This document shows positions 1 through 7,674 of a stretch of DNA of 36,599 bases, piece by piece (positions within the stretch are counted from its first letter, which is position 1; every line of letters starts with the position of its first letter). The stretch comes from DASYYE01 sp035946955 (GTDB lineage Bacteria; Actinomycetota; Actinomycetes; Streptosporangiales; Streptosporangiaceae): positions 1 through 36,599 of the forward strand of contig DASYYE010000473.1 in the NCBI GenBank assembly GCA_035946955.1, written 5' to 3'. The position numbers were made by a program, and so were the translations under genes. The notes beneath the pieces are model-generated. The model saw only the letters and a program-made list of their open reading frames with translations, was not told the origin of the DNA and did no database searches.

Positions 1-5
1 AGACT

Positions 6-88
6 CCCCGGCTGGTGGCCTGTCTGTGCACCTGCCACCGTGCGCGCCGCTGGCACGTGCGAGAGCAGTCAGAGCCCACCAGCCGGGG
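6..88. other. Long-range inverted repeat in 5' leader
   Basis: Bases 6-18 (CCCCGGCTGGTGG) are exactly complementary to 76-88, giving 13-bp arms around a 57-base loop. It lies upstream of the HATPase gene that starts at 163. It could be a structured leader or the end of an upstream transcription unit. The sequence shows the pairing only; the role is unknown. Confidence 0.5.
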
Positions 89-96
89 GCAGCACC

Positions 97-134
97 CCCC
101 GCCCGGGAACCCTTCTCCGGAGCCCCGGGCGGGG
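97..134. terminator. GC-rich hairpin upstream of HATPase gene
   Basis: Perfect 11-bp arms (CCCCGCCCGGG at 97-107 and its complement at 124-134) enclose a 16-base loop. There is no U-tract, which is usual for actinobacterial terminators. It sits 29 bases before the start at 163, so it could end an upstream transcript or act in the leader of the gene that follows. Confidence 0.4.
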
Positions 135-162
135 CCAGGACTCACCTCCGGGAGGCATCCCC

Positions 163-669
163 ATGACTGGCAGTGTCGGCGCCGTCCCCGTGTCACGCCC
201 GGCCCACAACCCAAGCCGTGATGCTGAGCGATGCTCCGTCGCCGGCACTGCCACCACGCTCGTTCTCGGCAGTCTGCCCAGCGCTGTCCCCTGCGCACGG
301 TCACATGCCGTGCTCGTGGTCCGTGAGTGGGGGTTAGGCCACCTGGCGGACTCCGTGGCCCTGGTGGTCAGTGAGTTGACGACGAACGCGGTCCAGGCGT
401 CACAGGGGCTGTCTGGGCACACGTGGCAAGGCCAGCACCACTACGGCAGGCCACCCGTCCGCCTGGCGCTCAGCACCGACGGCACGTCCGTCCTGGTGGA
501 GGTCTGGGACGCGAACGAGGGTGAACAGCAGCAACAGCAGCCGGGGGCAGATGACATGAGCGGACGGGGATTGGTGATCGTGGACGCGCTGGCGGAGGAG
601 ACCGGGACGTCCCGGCTGGAGGGGACAACCGGCAAAGTCGTGTGGGCACTCGTGGGGTGCGGGGCATGA
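163..669 (+). CDS. ATP-binding protein, anti-sigma-type HATPase_c
   Basis: A 168-residue GHKL-fold ATPase of the single-domain RsbW/SpoIIAB-like type common in actinomycetes, where such proteins act as anti-sigma or serine kinase switches. The N-box (VVSELTTNAVQAS), a G1-like stretch (VWDANEG) and the G2 motif (GRGLVIVDAL) are visible. The start at 163 is chosen because GGAGG (151-155) lies 7 bases upstream; the reading frame is open further upstream but without a ribosome site. A run of five glutamines (526-540, CAG/CAA codons) sits in the ATP-lid region, which is odd for this family. The stop overlaps the next start by ATGA, so it heads a three-gene unit. The partner is not identifiable here. 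Confidence 0.8.
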   Translation: MTGSVGAVPVSRPAHNPSRDAERCSVAGTATTLVLGSLPSAVPCARSHAVLVVREWGLGHLADSVALVVSELTTNAVQASQGLSGHTWQGQHHYGRPPVRLALSTDGTSVLVEVWDANEGEQQQQQPGADDMSGRGLVIVDALAEETGTSRLEGTTGKVVWALVGCGA

Positions 670-884
670 GCCACACCACGCCGCAGACCGACCAGTTGGA
701 GGCGCTGAGGCAGGCGCACGGCGGGCAGTGGGAGTTCTTCGTCACGGGCCGCGTGGTCGGCGGGACGTTGTGGTGCGGGAGACGGCGGGACAGCATGACG
801 GTGCTGCGGGGGCACTCTGCCGCAGAACTGAACCAGAAAGTCACCGAATGGGAACCGGGAACGGCAGGGGAGAGCCATGACTGA
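666..884 (+). CDS. Small hypothetical protein in HATPase operon
   Basis: A 72-residue protein that starts inside the stop of the HATPase gene (ATGA) and ends inside the start region of the next small gene, so it is translationally coupled on both sides. It is polar, with no signal peptide or membrane segment. A short motif around GGTLWCGRRRDSM and a C-terminal part mentioning tryptophan and glutamate (KVTEWEPG) are visible. I do not recognise the family. Coupling to a HATPase suggests a regulatory accessory role, but that is inference only. Confidence 0.6.
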   Translation: MSHTTPQTDQLEALRQAHGGQWEFFVTGRVVGGTLWCGRRRDSMTVLRGHSAAELNQKVTEWEPGTAGESHD

Positions 885-1050
885 GGAAGTGGCAACGGAA
901 CTAGCGGAGCGAGCCGGGCGGGCACGCAGCCGCGTACTCAACGGGGTGCCGCCTGGCAGGACACGGGACGGCATCCTCCATGAGCTTGACCACCTGGCGG
1001 CGCTGGCCGGGCCTCACCTGGTGCCCGCGCAGGCACCAGCGGAGGCATGA
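877..1050 (+). CDS. Small hypothetical protein, 57 aa
   Basis: An open frame starting at ATG 877, which overlaps the previous gene by 8 bases, and ending at TGA 1048-1050. It is predicted helical and charged (MTEEVATELAERAGRARS...), ending in an Ala/Pro-rich tail. The upstream AGGGGAGAG (about 867-875) is close but could serve as ribosome site. The tight overlap with the gene before it is the main support. No family is recognised. It is the last gene of the 163-1050 unit. Confidence 0.5.
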   Translation: MTEEVATELAERAGRARSRVLNGVPPGRTRDGILHELDHLAALAGPHLVPAQAPAEA

Positions 1051-1133
1051 TAGGCAGCGCCATTCAGAAAGGCCAGACGGCCCGCCCTCACGATTTCCAG
1101 GTCAGAGTTGGTTCCGCCACCTAGCCTCCCCTC

Positions 1134-1499
1134 ATGACGACCAACGAAGGCATGAGAACCCGCCGTGAAGTCCTAGGCGACGCCCACGTAGACCGAGCCA
1201 TCGAGAACACCACCGAGTTCACCGCCCCCTTCCAGGGCTTCATCACCAGATACGCCTGGGGCGAGGTCTGGAGCCGCCCCGGCCTCACCCGCGCCGAACG
1301 CAGCATCATCACACTCACCGCCCTCGCCACGCTCCGCCAGGACGAGGAACTTGCCCTGCACGTCAAGGCCGCCACCCGCAATGGCCTGACCCCCGAGCAG
1401 ATCCGCGAAGTCCTGCTGCAGGTCGCCGTGTACGCGGGGGTCCCGGCCGCCAACCGCGCGTTCGCGGTCGCCGCTGAGGCTTTGCAGAGTCTTCCGTAG
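1134..1499 (+). CDS. pcaC: 4-carboxymuconolactone decarboxylase PcaC
   Basis: A 121-residue protein of the carboxymuconolactone decarboxylase/AhpD-like family. It converts gamma-carboxymuconolactone to beta-ketoadipate enol-lactone in the protocatechuate branch. The family core (LTRAERSIITLTALATL, then ELALHVKAATRNGLT and EVLLQVAVYAGVPAANRAF) is intact and the length is normal for a stand-alone PcaC. Many actinobacteria instead carry a PcaD-PcaC fusion (PcaL), so separate genes are a minor variant. No clear ribosome site precedes ATG 1134, so leaderless translation is possible. It lies 45 bases before pcaI on the same strand. Confidence 0.88.
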   Translation: MTTNEGMRTRREVLGDAHVDRAIENTTEFTAPFQGFITRYAWGEVWSRPGLTRAERSIITLTALATLRQDEELALHVKAATRNGLTPEQIREVLLQVAVYAGVPAANRAFAVAAEALQSLP

Positions 1500-1508
1500 T
1501 ACGCACAG

Positions 1509-1538
1509 TTGTTCACTCAGCGCCCGTGTGGTTATGGT
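1509..1538 (+). promoter_or_regulatory. Candidate leaderless promoter for pcaI
   Basis: A -35-like TTGTTC (1509-1514) and a -10-like TATGGT (1533-1538) are separated by 18 bases. The -10 ends 6 bases before the ATG at 1545, so transcription would begin at or near the start codon. The absence of a ribosome site at pcaI fits a leaderless message. This is an inference from spacing alone. Confidence 0.35.
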
Positions 1539-1544
1539 TTCGGT

Positions 1545-2372
1545 ATGTCGGAGATCGTGCCGCTGGCGGAAGCGATCGCCGCGAACATCCACGACGGCGA
1601 CATCGTCGCGATGGAGGGCTTCACGCACCTGATCCCGCACGCGGCGGGCCACGAGGTGATCAGGCAGCGGCGCCGTGACCTGACCCTGGTCCGGATGACC
1701 CCGGACGTCATCTATGACCAGATGATCGGCGCGGGGTGCGCGCGGAAGCTGGTCTTCTCCTGGGCGGGCAACCCGGGGGTTGGTTCGCTGCACCGGTTCA
1801 GGGACGCGGTCGAGCATGGCTGGCCGGTGCCGCTGGAGATCGAAGAGCACAGCCATGCCGGCATGGCGAACCGGTACATGGCCGGGGCCTCCGGCCTGCC
1901 ATTCGCGGTCCTGCGCGGCTACCGTGGCACCGACCTCCCGGCGAACACGGCCGGCGTTGCCGACATCACCTGCCCCTTCACTGGCGAGACGCTGACCGCC
2001 GTCGCTGCGCTGCACCCGGACGTGACCGTGATCCATGCCCAGCGCGCCGACCGGCTGGGGAACGTGCAGTACTGGGGCATCACCGGGGTGCAGAAGGAGG
2101 CGGTGCTGGCGGCGAGGCGCTCGGTCGTCACGGTGGAGGAGGTCGTCGACGTGCTCGACCCGCGACCCGGCGCTGTGGTGCTGCCGTCGTGGCTGGTCAC
2201 GCACGTGGCGGTGGCGGCGGGCGGCGCCCATCCGTCCTACGCGCTCGGCTACTCCGTGCGGGACAACGACTTCTACGTGGCCTGGGACGCGATCAGCAGG
2301 GACCGGGCCACCTTCCGCGCCTGGCTGGACGAGCACGTGTATGACGCGGCCGGGAGCCAGCACACGCCATGA
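1545..2372 (+). CDS. pcaI: 3-oxoadipate CoA-transferase, alpha subunit
   Basis: A 275-residue alpha subunit of a family I CoA-transferase. With PcaJ it moves CoA from succinyl-CoA to beta-ketoadipate. The sequence is of the two-subunit glutaconate-transferase-like type usual for actinobacterial PcaI (near the N-terminus GDIVAMEGFTHLIPHA; then FSWAGNPGVGSLHRFRDA and FTGETLTAVAALHPDV). ATG 1545 is preferred over an upstream in-frame start because conserved sequence begins there. It overlaps pcaJ by ATGA. The neighbours make 3-oxoadipate the likely substrate; by sequence alone another dicarboxylate CoA-transferase is possible. Confidence 0.85.
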   Translation: MSEIVPLAEAIAANIHDGDIVAMEGFTHLIPHAAGHEVIRQRRRDLTLVRMTPDVIYDQMIGAGCARKLVFSWAGNPGVGSLHRFRDAVEHGWPVPLEIEEHSHAGMANRYMAGASGLPFAVLRGYRGTDLPANTAGVADITCPFTGETLTAVAALHPDVTVIHAQRADRLGNVQYWGITGVQKEAVLAARRSVVTVEEVVDVLDPRPGAVVLPSWLVTHVAVAAGGAHPSYALGYSVRDNDFYVAWDAISRDRATFRAWLDEHVYDAAGSQHTP

Positions 2373-3154
2373 GTTACAGCTCTGACGAGATCATGACGGT
2401 CACCGCCGCCCGGGCACTGCGAAACGGGATGACGTGCTTCGTCGGGATCGGCCTGCCGAGCGCGGCCGCCAACCTGGCCCGCGCCACGCACGCCCCAGAC
2501 CTGGTGCTCATCTATGAGTCAGGCACGATCGGCGCCAAGCCCGGTGAGCTGCCGCTGTCGATCGGTGACGCGGTCCTGGCGGAGACCGCCGACTCGGTGG
2601 TCAGTGTGCCGGAGATCTTCAACTACTGGCTGCAGCCCGGGCGGATCGATGTCGGCTTCCTGGGCGCCGGGCAGATCGACCGGTTCGGCAACATCAACAC
2701 CACGGTGGTCGGGAGCGACTACGCCAGCCCGGTGGTGCGGCTGCCCGGCGCGGGCGGGGCCCCGGAGATCGCGGCTGCCTGCCGGGAGGTGATCGTGGTA
2801 CTGCGCCACTCGCTGCGGACATTCGTCGACACGGTGGACTTCATCACCTCGGTGGGTTTCGGTGACGGCCCGGGTGCCAGGGCGCGGCTGGGCCTGACCG
2901 GTGCTGGGCCGCAGCGGGTGATCACCGACCTCGGCGTTCTCCGGCCCGACCCCTGCACCTGCGAGTTCGTGCTGTGCTCGGTCTACCCCGGGGTTTCCGT
3001 TTCGGATATCCACCGCAGGACCGGGTGGGACTTGCGCGTGTCAGCCGACCTCGCGGAGATCGCGCCGCCATCAGAGCCCGAGTTGACCGTGCTCCGCGGG
3101 CTGCTCGCCACCATGCCCACCAGTCAGCAGAACAAGCAGGGAGCGACCCGATGA
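2369..3154 (+). CDS. pcaJ: 3-oxoadipate CoA-transferase, beta subunit
   Basis: A 261-residue beta subunit that carries the catalytic glutamate of the family I transferase, probably Glu50 in the motif IYESGTIGA, which forms the glutamyl-CoA intermediate. The glycine-rich GIGLPSAAANLA stretch near residue 26 is also typical. It is coupled by ATGA overlaps to pcaI before it and pcaH after it, so the two subunits and the dioxygenase are co-translated. The length is normal and no key residue is missing. Confidence 0.87.
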   Translation: MSYSSDEIMTVTAARALRNGMTCFVGIGLPSAAANLARATHAPDLVLIYESGTIGAKPGELPLSIGDAVLAETADSVVSVPEIFNYWLQPGRIDVGFLGAGQIDRFGNINTTVVGSDYASPVVRLPGAGGAPEIAAACREVIVVLRHSLRTFVDTVDFITSVGFGDGPGARARLGLTGAGPQRVITDLGVLRPDPCTCEFVLCSVYPGVSVSDIHRRTGWDLRVSADLAEIAPPSEPELTVLRGLLATMPTSQQNKQGATR

Positions 3155-3870
3155 AGGCCGGTCACGATTTGCAGCCAGAACCATACATGCGGCCTGCCGG
3201 GGTGCACCCGCCGCTGGACTCGCCGGAGTACCGCGCGACCGCGTTGCGCGCGCCAAGACAGGAGCTGGTGCCGCTGCCGCACTGGCTGACCGAGGTCACC
3301 GGGCCGGTGTTCGGGCCGCGGGCCGTCACCGCTGCCGATGCTGACCTGACCACACGGCACGCGGACGAGCCGGCCGGCCAGCGGATCATCGTGAAGGGAC
3401 GGGTGCTCGACTCCGATGGCAGGCCGGTCCCTGACATGCTGGTCGAGATCTGGCAGGCGAACGCTGCTGGCCGGTACGCGCACCAGGTCGACGACCACCC
3501 GGCCCCGCTCGACCCCAACTTCGACGGCGCGGGCCGGTGCATGACCGATTCGCAGGGCAGGTACCGGTTCGTCACGATCAAGCCGGGGGCGTACCCGTGG
3601 CGGAACCACTTCAATGCCTGGCGCCCGGCCCACATTCACTTCTCGCTGTTCGGCCGGGCGTTCACCCAGCGGCTGGTCACCCAGATGTACTTCCCCGGGG
3701 ATCCGCTGTTCCCCTACGACCCGATCTTCAACTCGGTGCCTGATGCCAAGGCGCGGCAGCGGATGGTCTGCCGCTTCGACATGGACGTGACCAAGCCCGA
3801 ATGGGCGCTTGGTTTCCAATGGGACATCGTGCTCCGCGGCCACGCGGCGACTGTGTTCGAGGGGAGGTAG
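3151..3870 (+). CDS. pcaH: Protocatechuate 3,4-dioxygenase, beta subunit
   Basis: A 239-residue iron-bearing subunit of the intradiol ring-cleaving enzyme that opens protocatechuate to beta-carboxymuconate. All four Fe(III) ligands are visible as Tyr109, Tyr148, His161 and His163, with exactly the spacing (39, 13 and 2 residues) of the Pseudomonas putida ligands Tyr408, Tyr447, His460 and His462. Trp157-Arg158 before the histidines is also conserved. The start at 3151 is fixed by the ATGA overlap with pcaJ; a longer in-frame upstream start lies inside pcaJ and is unlikely. It is followed by pcaG after 8 bases. Confidence 0.95.
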   Translation: MKAGHDLQPEPYMRPAGVHPPLDSPEYRATALRAPRQELVPLPHWLTEVTGPVFGPRAVTAADADLTTRHADEPAGQRIIVKGRVLDSDGRPVPDMLVEIWQANAAGRYAHQVDDHPAPLDPNFDGAGRCMTDSQGRYRFVTIKPGAYPWRNHFNAWRPAHIHFSLFGRAFTQRLVTQMYFPGDPLFPYDPIFNSVPDAKARQRMVCRFDMDVTKPEWALGFQWDIVLRGHAATVFEGR

Positions 3871-3878
3871 GAGAGGCA

Positions 3879-4436
3879 GTGCTGCCGATCACACCGTCGC
3901 AGACAGTTGGGCCGTACCTGGCTATCGGGCTGCCCTGGCCGGAGGGGCCGTTCGTCGTGCCGGAGGGGACGGCGGGCGCGATCGCCATCTCCGGCCAGGT
4001 CCTCGACGGGGCGGGCCAGCCGCTGCCGGATGCGGTGGTTGAGACTTGGCAGGCCGACCAGGACGGCAGGTTCAGCCATCCAGACGACCCGCGCGGCATC
4101 GCTGCCCAGGGTTTCCGCGGGTTCGGCAGGTGCCCGACCGACGCGCAGGGCCGGTACCGCATAGTCACGGTCCGCCCTGGGCCGCTGCCCAGCCCGGACG
4201 GCCGGACCGAAGCGCCGCACATCGACGTCTCGGTGTTCGCCCGTGGCCTGCTCGACCGGGTGGTGACGAGGGTCTACTTCCCCGACGAGGAGGCGGCCAA
4301 TGCCGCCGACCCGGTTCTCACCACCATCGCCGACGAGCACCGGCGGGGCACGCTGATCGCCGTCGCCGGGCCGGGCGGGTTCCGGTTCGACATCCGGCTC
4401 CAGGGCCCGGGCGAGACGGTGTTCTTTGACATATGA
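3879..4436 (+). CDS. pcaG: Protocatechuate 3,4-dioxygenase, alpha subunit
   Basis: A 185-residue non-iron subunit of the dioxygenase. It has the same fold as PcaH but only remnants of the ligand positions (APHID in place of the HxH pair), as expected for alpha subunits, and it helps form the substrate pocket. The start is GTG 3879 with GGAGG at 3863-3867, giving protein beginning at the conserved LPITPSQTVGPY segment. A longer frame beginning at 3801 overlaps pcaH by 70 bases and is rejected. The stop overlaps pcaD by ATGA. Confidence 0.92.
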   Translation: MLPITPSQTVGPYLAIGLPWPEGPFVVPEGTAGAIAISGQVLDGAGQPLPDAVVETWQADQDGRFSHPDDPRGIAAQGFRGFGRCPTDAQGRYRIVTVRPGPLPSPDGRTEAPHIDVSVFARGLLDRVVTRVYFPDEEAANAADPVLTTIADEHRRGTLIAVAGPGGFRFDIRLQGPGETVFFDI

Positions 4437-5218
4437 CTTCATTGCCTGAGTTGACCGCCTCGCTTGACGGGCCGCCCGGCGCGCCCGTGCTCGTGCTCGG
4501 CAACTCGCTGGGTACCAGCCGCATGGTCTGGGACCGGCAGGTGCCCGCGCTGGGTGAGCGGTTCCGGCTGCTTCGGTACGAACTCCCCGGTCATGATGGC
4601 GCGCCAGCCCGGCCAGGGCCGTACACGGTCGGCGTGCTCGCCTCCGGCGTGCTCGGGTTGCTCGACTCCTATGGCGTGGACCGGGCCGCCTACTGCGGCA
4701 TCTCGCTCGGCGGCATGATCGGGATGTGGCTCGCCGCGCACGCGCCTGACCGGGTCAGCGCGCTTGGGCTGGTGTGCAGTTCCGCCTACCTGCCGCCCGC
4801 CGACGGCTGGCGTGCGCGTGCCGACCTGGTCTGCCGCGATGGCATGACGGCGATCACACAAGCGTCGATCGGCCGGTGGTTCACCCCCGAGTTCGCGGCC
4901 CACCAGCCTGCGCTGATGTCGTCGTTCGCGGCCGAGTTCGAGCGGGTCGACCCGGTGGGCTACGCGGGCTGCTGCATGGCGATCGCAGGTATGGACCTGC
5001 GCGAGTGCCTCGGGTCGGTGCGGGCGCCGACGTTGGTGGTCTCGGGGGCACGTGACCCGGCCACCCCTCCTGAACACGGTGCAGCGATCGCGGCCGGGAT
5101 AGCCGGGGCGAGGCACGTCGTGCTCTCCGACGCCGCGCACCTGGCGAACGTCTCCTCGCCCGAGGAGGTGACCGGTGTCTTGGTTGACCATCTGGGCCGG
5201 GAACCTATGGGCGCATAG
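4433..5218 (+). CDS. pcaD: 3-oxoadipate enol-lactonase PcaD
   Basis: A 261-residue alpha/beta hydrolase that opens beta-ketoadipate enol-lactone to beta-ketoadipate. The nucleophile elbow is CGISLGG with Ser91. Asp208 (in GARDPATPP) and His236 (in DAAHLAN) complete the triad. The oxyanion region NSLGTSRMVWD (from residue 24) matches lactonases. It is a stand-alone PcaD rather than the PcaD-PcaC fusion often seen in actinobacteria, and PcaC is encoded separately at 1134. It is coupled to pcaG and lies 35 bases before the regulator gene. Confidence 0.88.
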   Translation: MTSLPELTASLDGPPGAPVLVLGNSLGTSRMVWDRQVPALGERFRLLRYELPGHDGAPARPGPYTVGVLASGVLGLLDSYGVDRAAYCGISLGGMIGMWLAAHAPDRVSALGLVCSSAYLPPADGWRARADLVCRDGMTAITQASIGRWFTPEFAAHQPALMSSFAAEFERVDPVGYAGCCMAIAGMDLRECLGSVRAPTLVVSGARDPATPPEHGAAIAAGIAGARHVVLSDAAHLANVSSPEEVTGVLVDHLGREPMGA

Positions 5219-5241
5219 CGAACACCGGGTGCGGTCCTGCA

Positions 5242-5247
5242 TACGAT
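5242..5247 (+). promoter_or_regulatory. Candidate -10 box, leaderless pcaR
   Basis: TACGAT at 5242-5247 ends 6 bases before the GTG start at 5254, and no ribosome site is visible. That is the arrangement of leaderless actinobacterial promoters. No convincing -35 box is seen. It would let the regulator be made independently of the catabolic operon. Confidence 0.25.
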
Positions 5248-5253
5248 GACTGC

Positions 5254-6057
5254 GTGACAGATGACGTCCGCGACCCGCCTCCCGCCAGGGACAGCGACTT
5301 CGTGCAGTCGCTGGACCGCGGGCTGGCGGTCATCCGGGCGTTCGGGCCGGACCGGGAGCAGCTCAGCCTCAGTGAGGTGGCCGGGGCCACCGGGCTGACC
5401 AGAGCGGCTGCCCGGCGGTTCCTGCTGACCCTGGTCAAGCTCGGCTACGTGCGCAGCGACGGCAGGAAGTTCTCGCTGCGGCCGAGGGTGCTCGAACTCG
5501 GCTACGCCTACCTGTCCGGGCTGGCCCTGCCCGAGATCGCTGCCCCGCACCTGGAGGAGCTCGTCGCCACGCTGCGCGAGTCGTCGTCGGTCTCGGTCCT
5601 GGACGGGCACCACATCGTCTACGTGGCCAGGGTTCCCACCAAACGCATCATGACGGTGGCGATCTCGGTCGGCACCAGGTTCCCCGCGTTCGCTACCTCG
5701 ATGGGGCGGGTGCTGCTCGCCGCCATGCGCGAGGAAGAGTTCGAGCGCTATCTCGCCGAAGCCACGTTCGAGGCGTTCACCGCGCGCACCGAGACCGACC
5801 CCGGCCGGCTCCGGGACATCGTGCACGAGGTGGCCGAGCAGGGTTACGCGATCGTGGACCAGGAACTCGAAGAAGGACTGCGGGCGATCGCCGCCCCGAT
5901 CCGAGGCTCCGGCGATGCGGTCACGGCGGCGGTCAACGTGTCCACGCATGCCAGCCGGGTCGGCCTGGCCGCGATGCGGACCAAGCTGCTGCCCGCACTG
6001 CTGGAGACCGCACGGCAGATCGAGACCGACCTGCGGTCCCAGGGGCCAGCCAGCTAG
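5254..6057 (+). CDS. pcaR: IclR-family regulator, PcaR/PobR type
   Basis: A 267-residue IclR-family protein. An N-terminal winged helix-turn-helix (about residues 12-75; LSLSEVAGATGLTRAAARRF) is followed by the IclR effector domain (about 85-255; typical segments RVPTKRIMTVAISVGTRFPA and EGLRAIAAPIRG). This subtype is known for PcaR, PcaU and PobR, which sense protocatechuate, 4-hydroxybenzoate or beta-ketoadipate. The GTG start follows pcaD by 35 bases. Its place after the pca genes and before the importer suggests it controls one or both. Its ligand cannot be read from sequence. Confidence 0.85.
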   Translation: MTDDVRDPPPARDSDFVQSLDRGLAVIRAFGPDREQLSLSEVAGATGLTRAAARRFLLTLVKLGYVRSDGRKFSLRPRVLELGYAYLSGLALPEIAAPHLEELVATLRESSSVSVLDGHHIVYVARVPTKRIMTVAISVGTRFPAFATSMGRVLLAAMREEEFERYLAEATFEAFTARTETDPGRLRDIVHEVAEQGYAIVDQELEEGLRAIAAPIRGSGDAVTAAVNVSTHASRVGLAAMRTKLLPALLETARQIETDLRSQGPAS

Positions 6058-6152
6058 GCGTTCCGACCCCAGTAACAGCAAACCTTTGCAGCGTAGGGCC
6101 CCGCTGTGGTTTGTGCGCGCTCTCCGCACGTCAGACCGTTATGCGATGGGCG

Positions 6153-6210
6153 TTGACAGTCGTTACGAAGCCTGGCAGGTTTCTACATAGCGTATGCTTG
6201 TACGCCAAGC
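6153..6210 (+). promoter_or_regulatory. Importer promoter region with overlapping palindromes
   Basis: In the 240-base gap before livK, TTGACA (6153-6158) is a good -35 candidate, but no -10 stands at ideal spacing. Downstream lie two overlapping perfect inverted repeats: GCGTA/TACGC at 6190-6194 and 6201-6205, and GCTTG/CAAGC at 6196-6200 and 6206-6210. They are candidate operators, perhaps for the adjacent IclR protein. Assignment to that protein is inference. Confidence 0.4.
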
Positions 6211-6297
6211 GAACAACCTGCGGCACCTGTCCTGAAGCGTCGGTGTCCCGGCCTTCAGCCCCCGGCGTCCCGCGGGCGCTGAATCTGAGGAGCCGGT

Positions 6298-7650
6298 ATG
6301 GACGGTCAGGAACCAGGCCAGCAGCCGTCACTGGATCAGCTGATATCGCGGCGTTCATTGCTCAAGACCGTGGGCGCCGGAAGCCTCGCCGTGGGCACGG
6401 GCGGGCTACTCGCTGCGTGCGGTTCAGGGATCAAGGGGTCGGGGTCGGGCAGCAAAGCCATCACGATCGGCTGGATCCACCCGCTGACCGGCGACCTGGC
6501 CGGGTTCGGTGCTCCGGATAACTGGGTGATCTCCAAGATCAAGCAGACCGCGCCGTACAAGAACGGGTTCAAGGCCGGCGGCAAGACCTACTCCGTCACT
6601 ATCAAGTCCTATGACAGCCAGTCCAGCCCGGCACGGGCCGGTGACCTGGCCAGGACGGCCATCCTGAACGACCACGTGGACCTGCTGCTCGCGTCGTCCA
6701 CCCCAGAGACCGTCAACGCCGTCGCCAGCCAGGCGGAGACGCTCGGCACGCCGCTGATCTGCTCGAACATCCCGTGGGAGCCTTGGTACATCAACCTCGG
6801 CGGCAATCCGCTGAAGCCGACGCTGCGGCCCAAGTACGTGGTGATGTTCTTCCTCGGTGCCGAGCACCTGGTCAAGTGCTTCATCCCGATGTGGGACCGG
6901 ATCCACGCCCAACTCCACACCGACAAGGTTGTCGCTGCCGCATTCCCCAACGACTCGGACGGCAACGCGTTCCGTGCGGTGTTCCCGCCGATCGCCAAGG
7001 CGGCGGGCTACACGTTCGTGCTCTCCGCGCCCTACACGGACGGGACCACGAATTACTCCTCGATGATCTCCCAGTTCAAGTCGGCCAAGGCCGACTTCTT
7101 CACCAACGTGCCGCTGCCGCCTGACTTTGCCACGATGTGGAAGCAGGCGGTGCAGCAGGGCTACAAACCGAAGCTGGCGACCGTGGCCAAGGTTCTCCTG
7201 TTCCCGCCCGACGCCTACGCGCTCGGGAGCCTGGCCTACAACGTGGCCACTGACGCGTGGTGGGCGCCGTCGCTGCCGTGGAAGTCCTCGTTCACCGGGG
7301 AGACCTGCCAGCAGATGGCCAGCGAGTTCGAGGCGGCCACCAACGGGCAGTGGAACTCCAACATCAGCAACTACAGCCTCTTCGAGGCCGCCTACGCGGC
7401 GCTGACCGCGGTGAGCGACCCGCACGACAAGGCCGAGGTCGCCGACGCCATCCACAAGGTGAACATCCAGGCCCTTGCCGGGCCGCTGGACTTCGCCTCT
7501 GGCGGCCCGGCGCCGGGCGTCGCGATCACCCCGCCGGTCGGCATCCAGTGGCAGAAGGGGACCAGGTTCCCGCTCGAGGCGCAGGTCGTGGACAACACGC
7601 TGCAACCGCAGGCGAAGATCACCGCCGACCTGAAGCCGACCAACCCGTGA
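6298..7650 (+). CDS. livK: ABC importer substrate-binding lipoprotein
   Basis: A 450-residue periplasmic-binding protein of the Leu/Ile/Val-type (Peripla_BP_6) family. The N-terminus carries a twin-arginine motif (Arg18-Arg19 in SRRSLLK) and a lipobox ending at Cys41 (LLAAC), so it is probably exported folded by Tat and anchored as a lipoprotein. The mature part begins with the family pattern ITIGWIHPLTGDLAGFG. GAGGAG at 6287-6292 supports the start. It heads a five-gene importer operon directly after the pca cluster. Aromatic-acid binding is an inference from context, since members of this family bind many amides, amino acids and aromatic acids. Confidence 0.88.
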   Translation: MDGQEPGQQPSLDQLISRRSLLKTVGAGSLAVGTGGLLAACGSGIKGSGSGSKAITIGWIHPLTGDLAGFGAPDNWVISKIKQTAPYKNGFKAGGKTYSVTIKSYDSQSSPARAGDLARTAILNDHVDLLLASSTPETVNAVASQAETLGTPLICSNIPWEPWYINLGGNPLKPTLRPKYVVMFFLGAEHLVKCFIPMWDRIHAQLHTDKVVAAAFPNDSDGNAFRAVFPPIAKAAGYTFVLSAPYTDGTTNYSSMISQFKSAKADFFTNVPLPPDFATMWKQAVQQGYKPKLATVAKVLLFPPDAYALGSLAYNVATDAWWAPSLPWKSSFTGETCQQMASEFEAATNGQWNSNISNYSLFEAAYAALTAVSDPHDKAEVADAIHKVNIQALAGPLDFASGGPAPGVAITPPVGIQWQKGTRFPLEAQVVDNTLQPQAKITADLKPTNP

Positions 7651-7674
7651 TCGGATGAGCGAGCCGGAGCGGCA

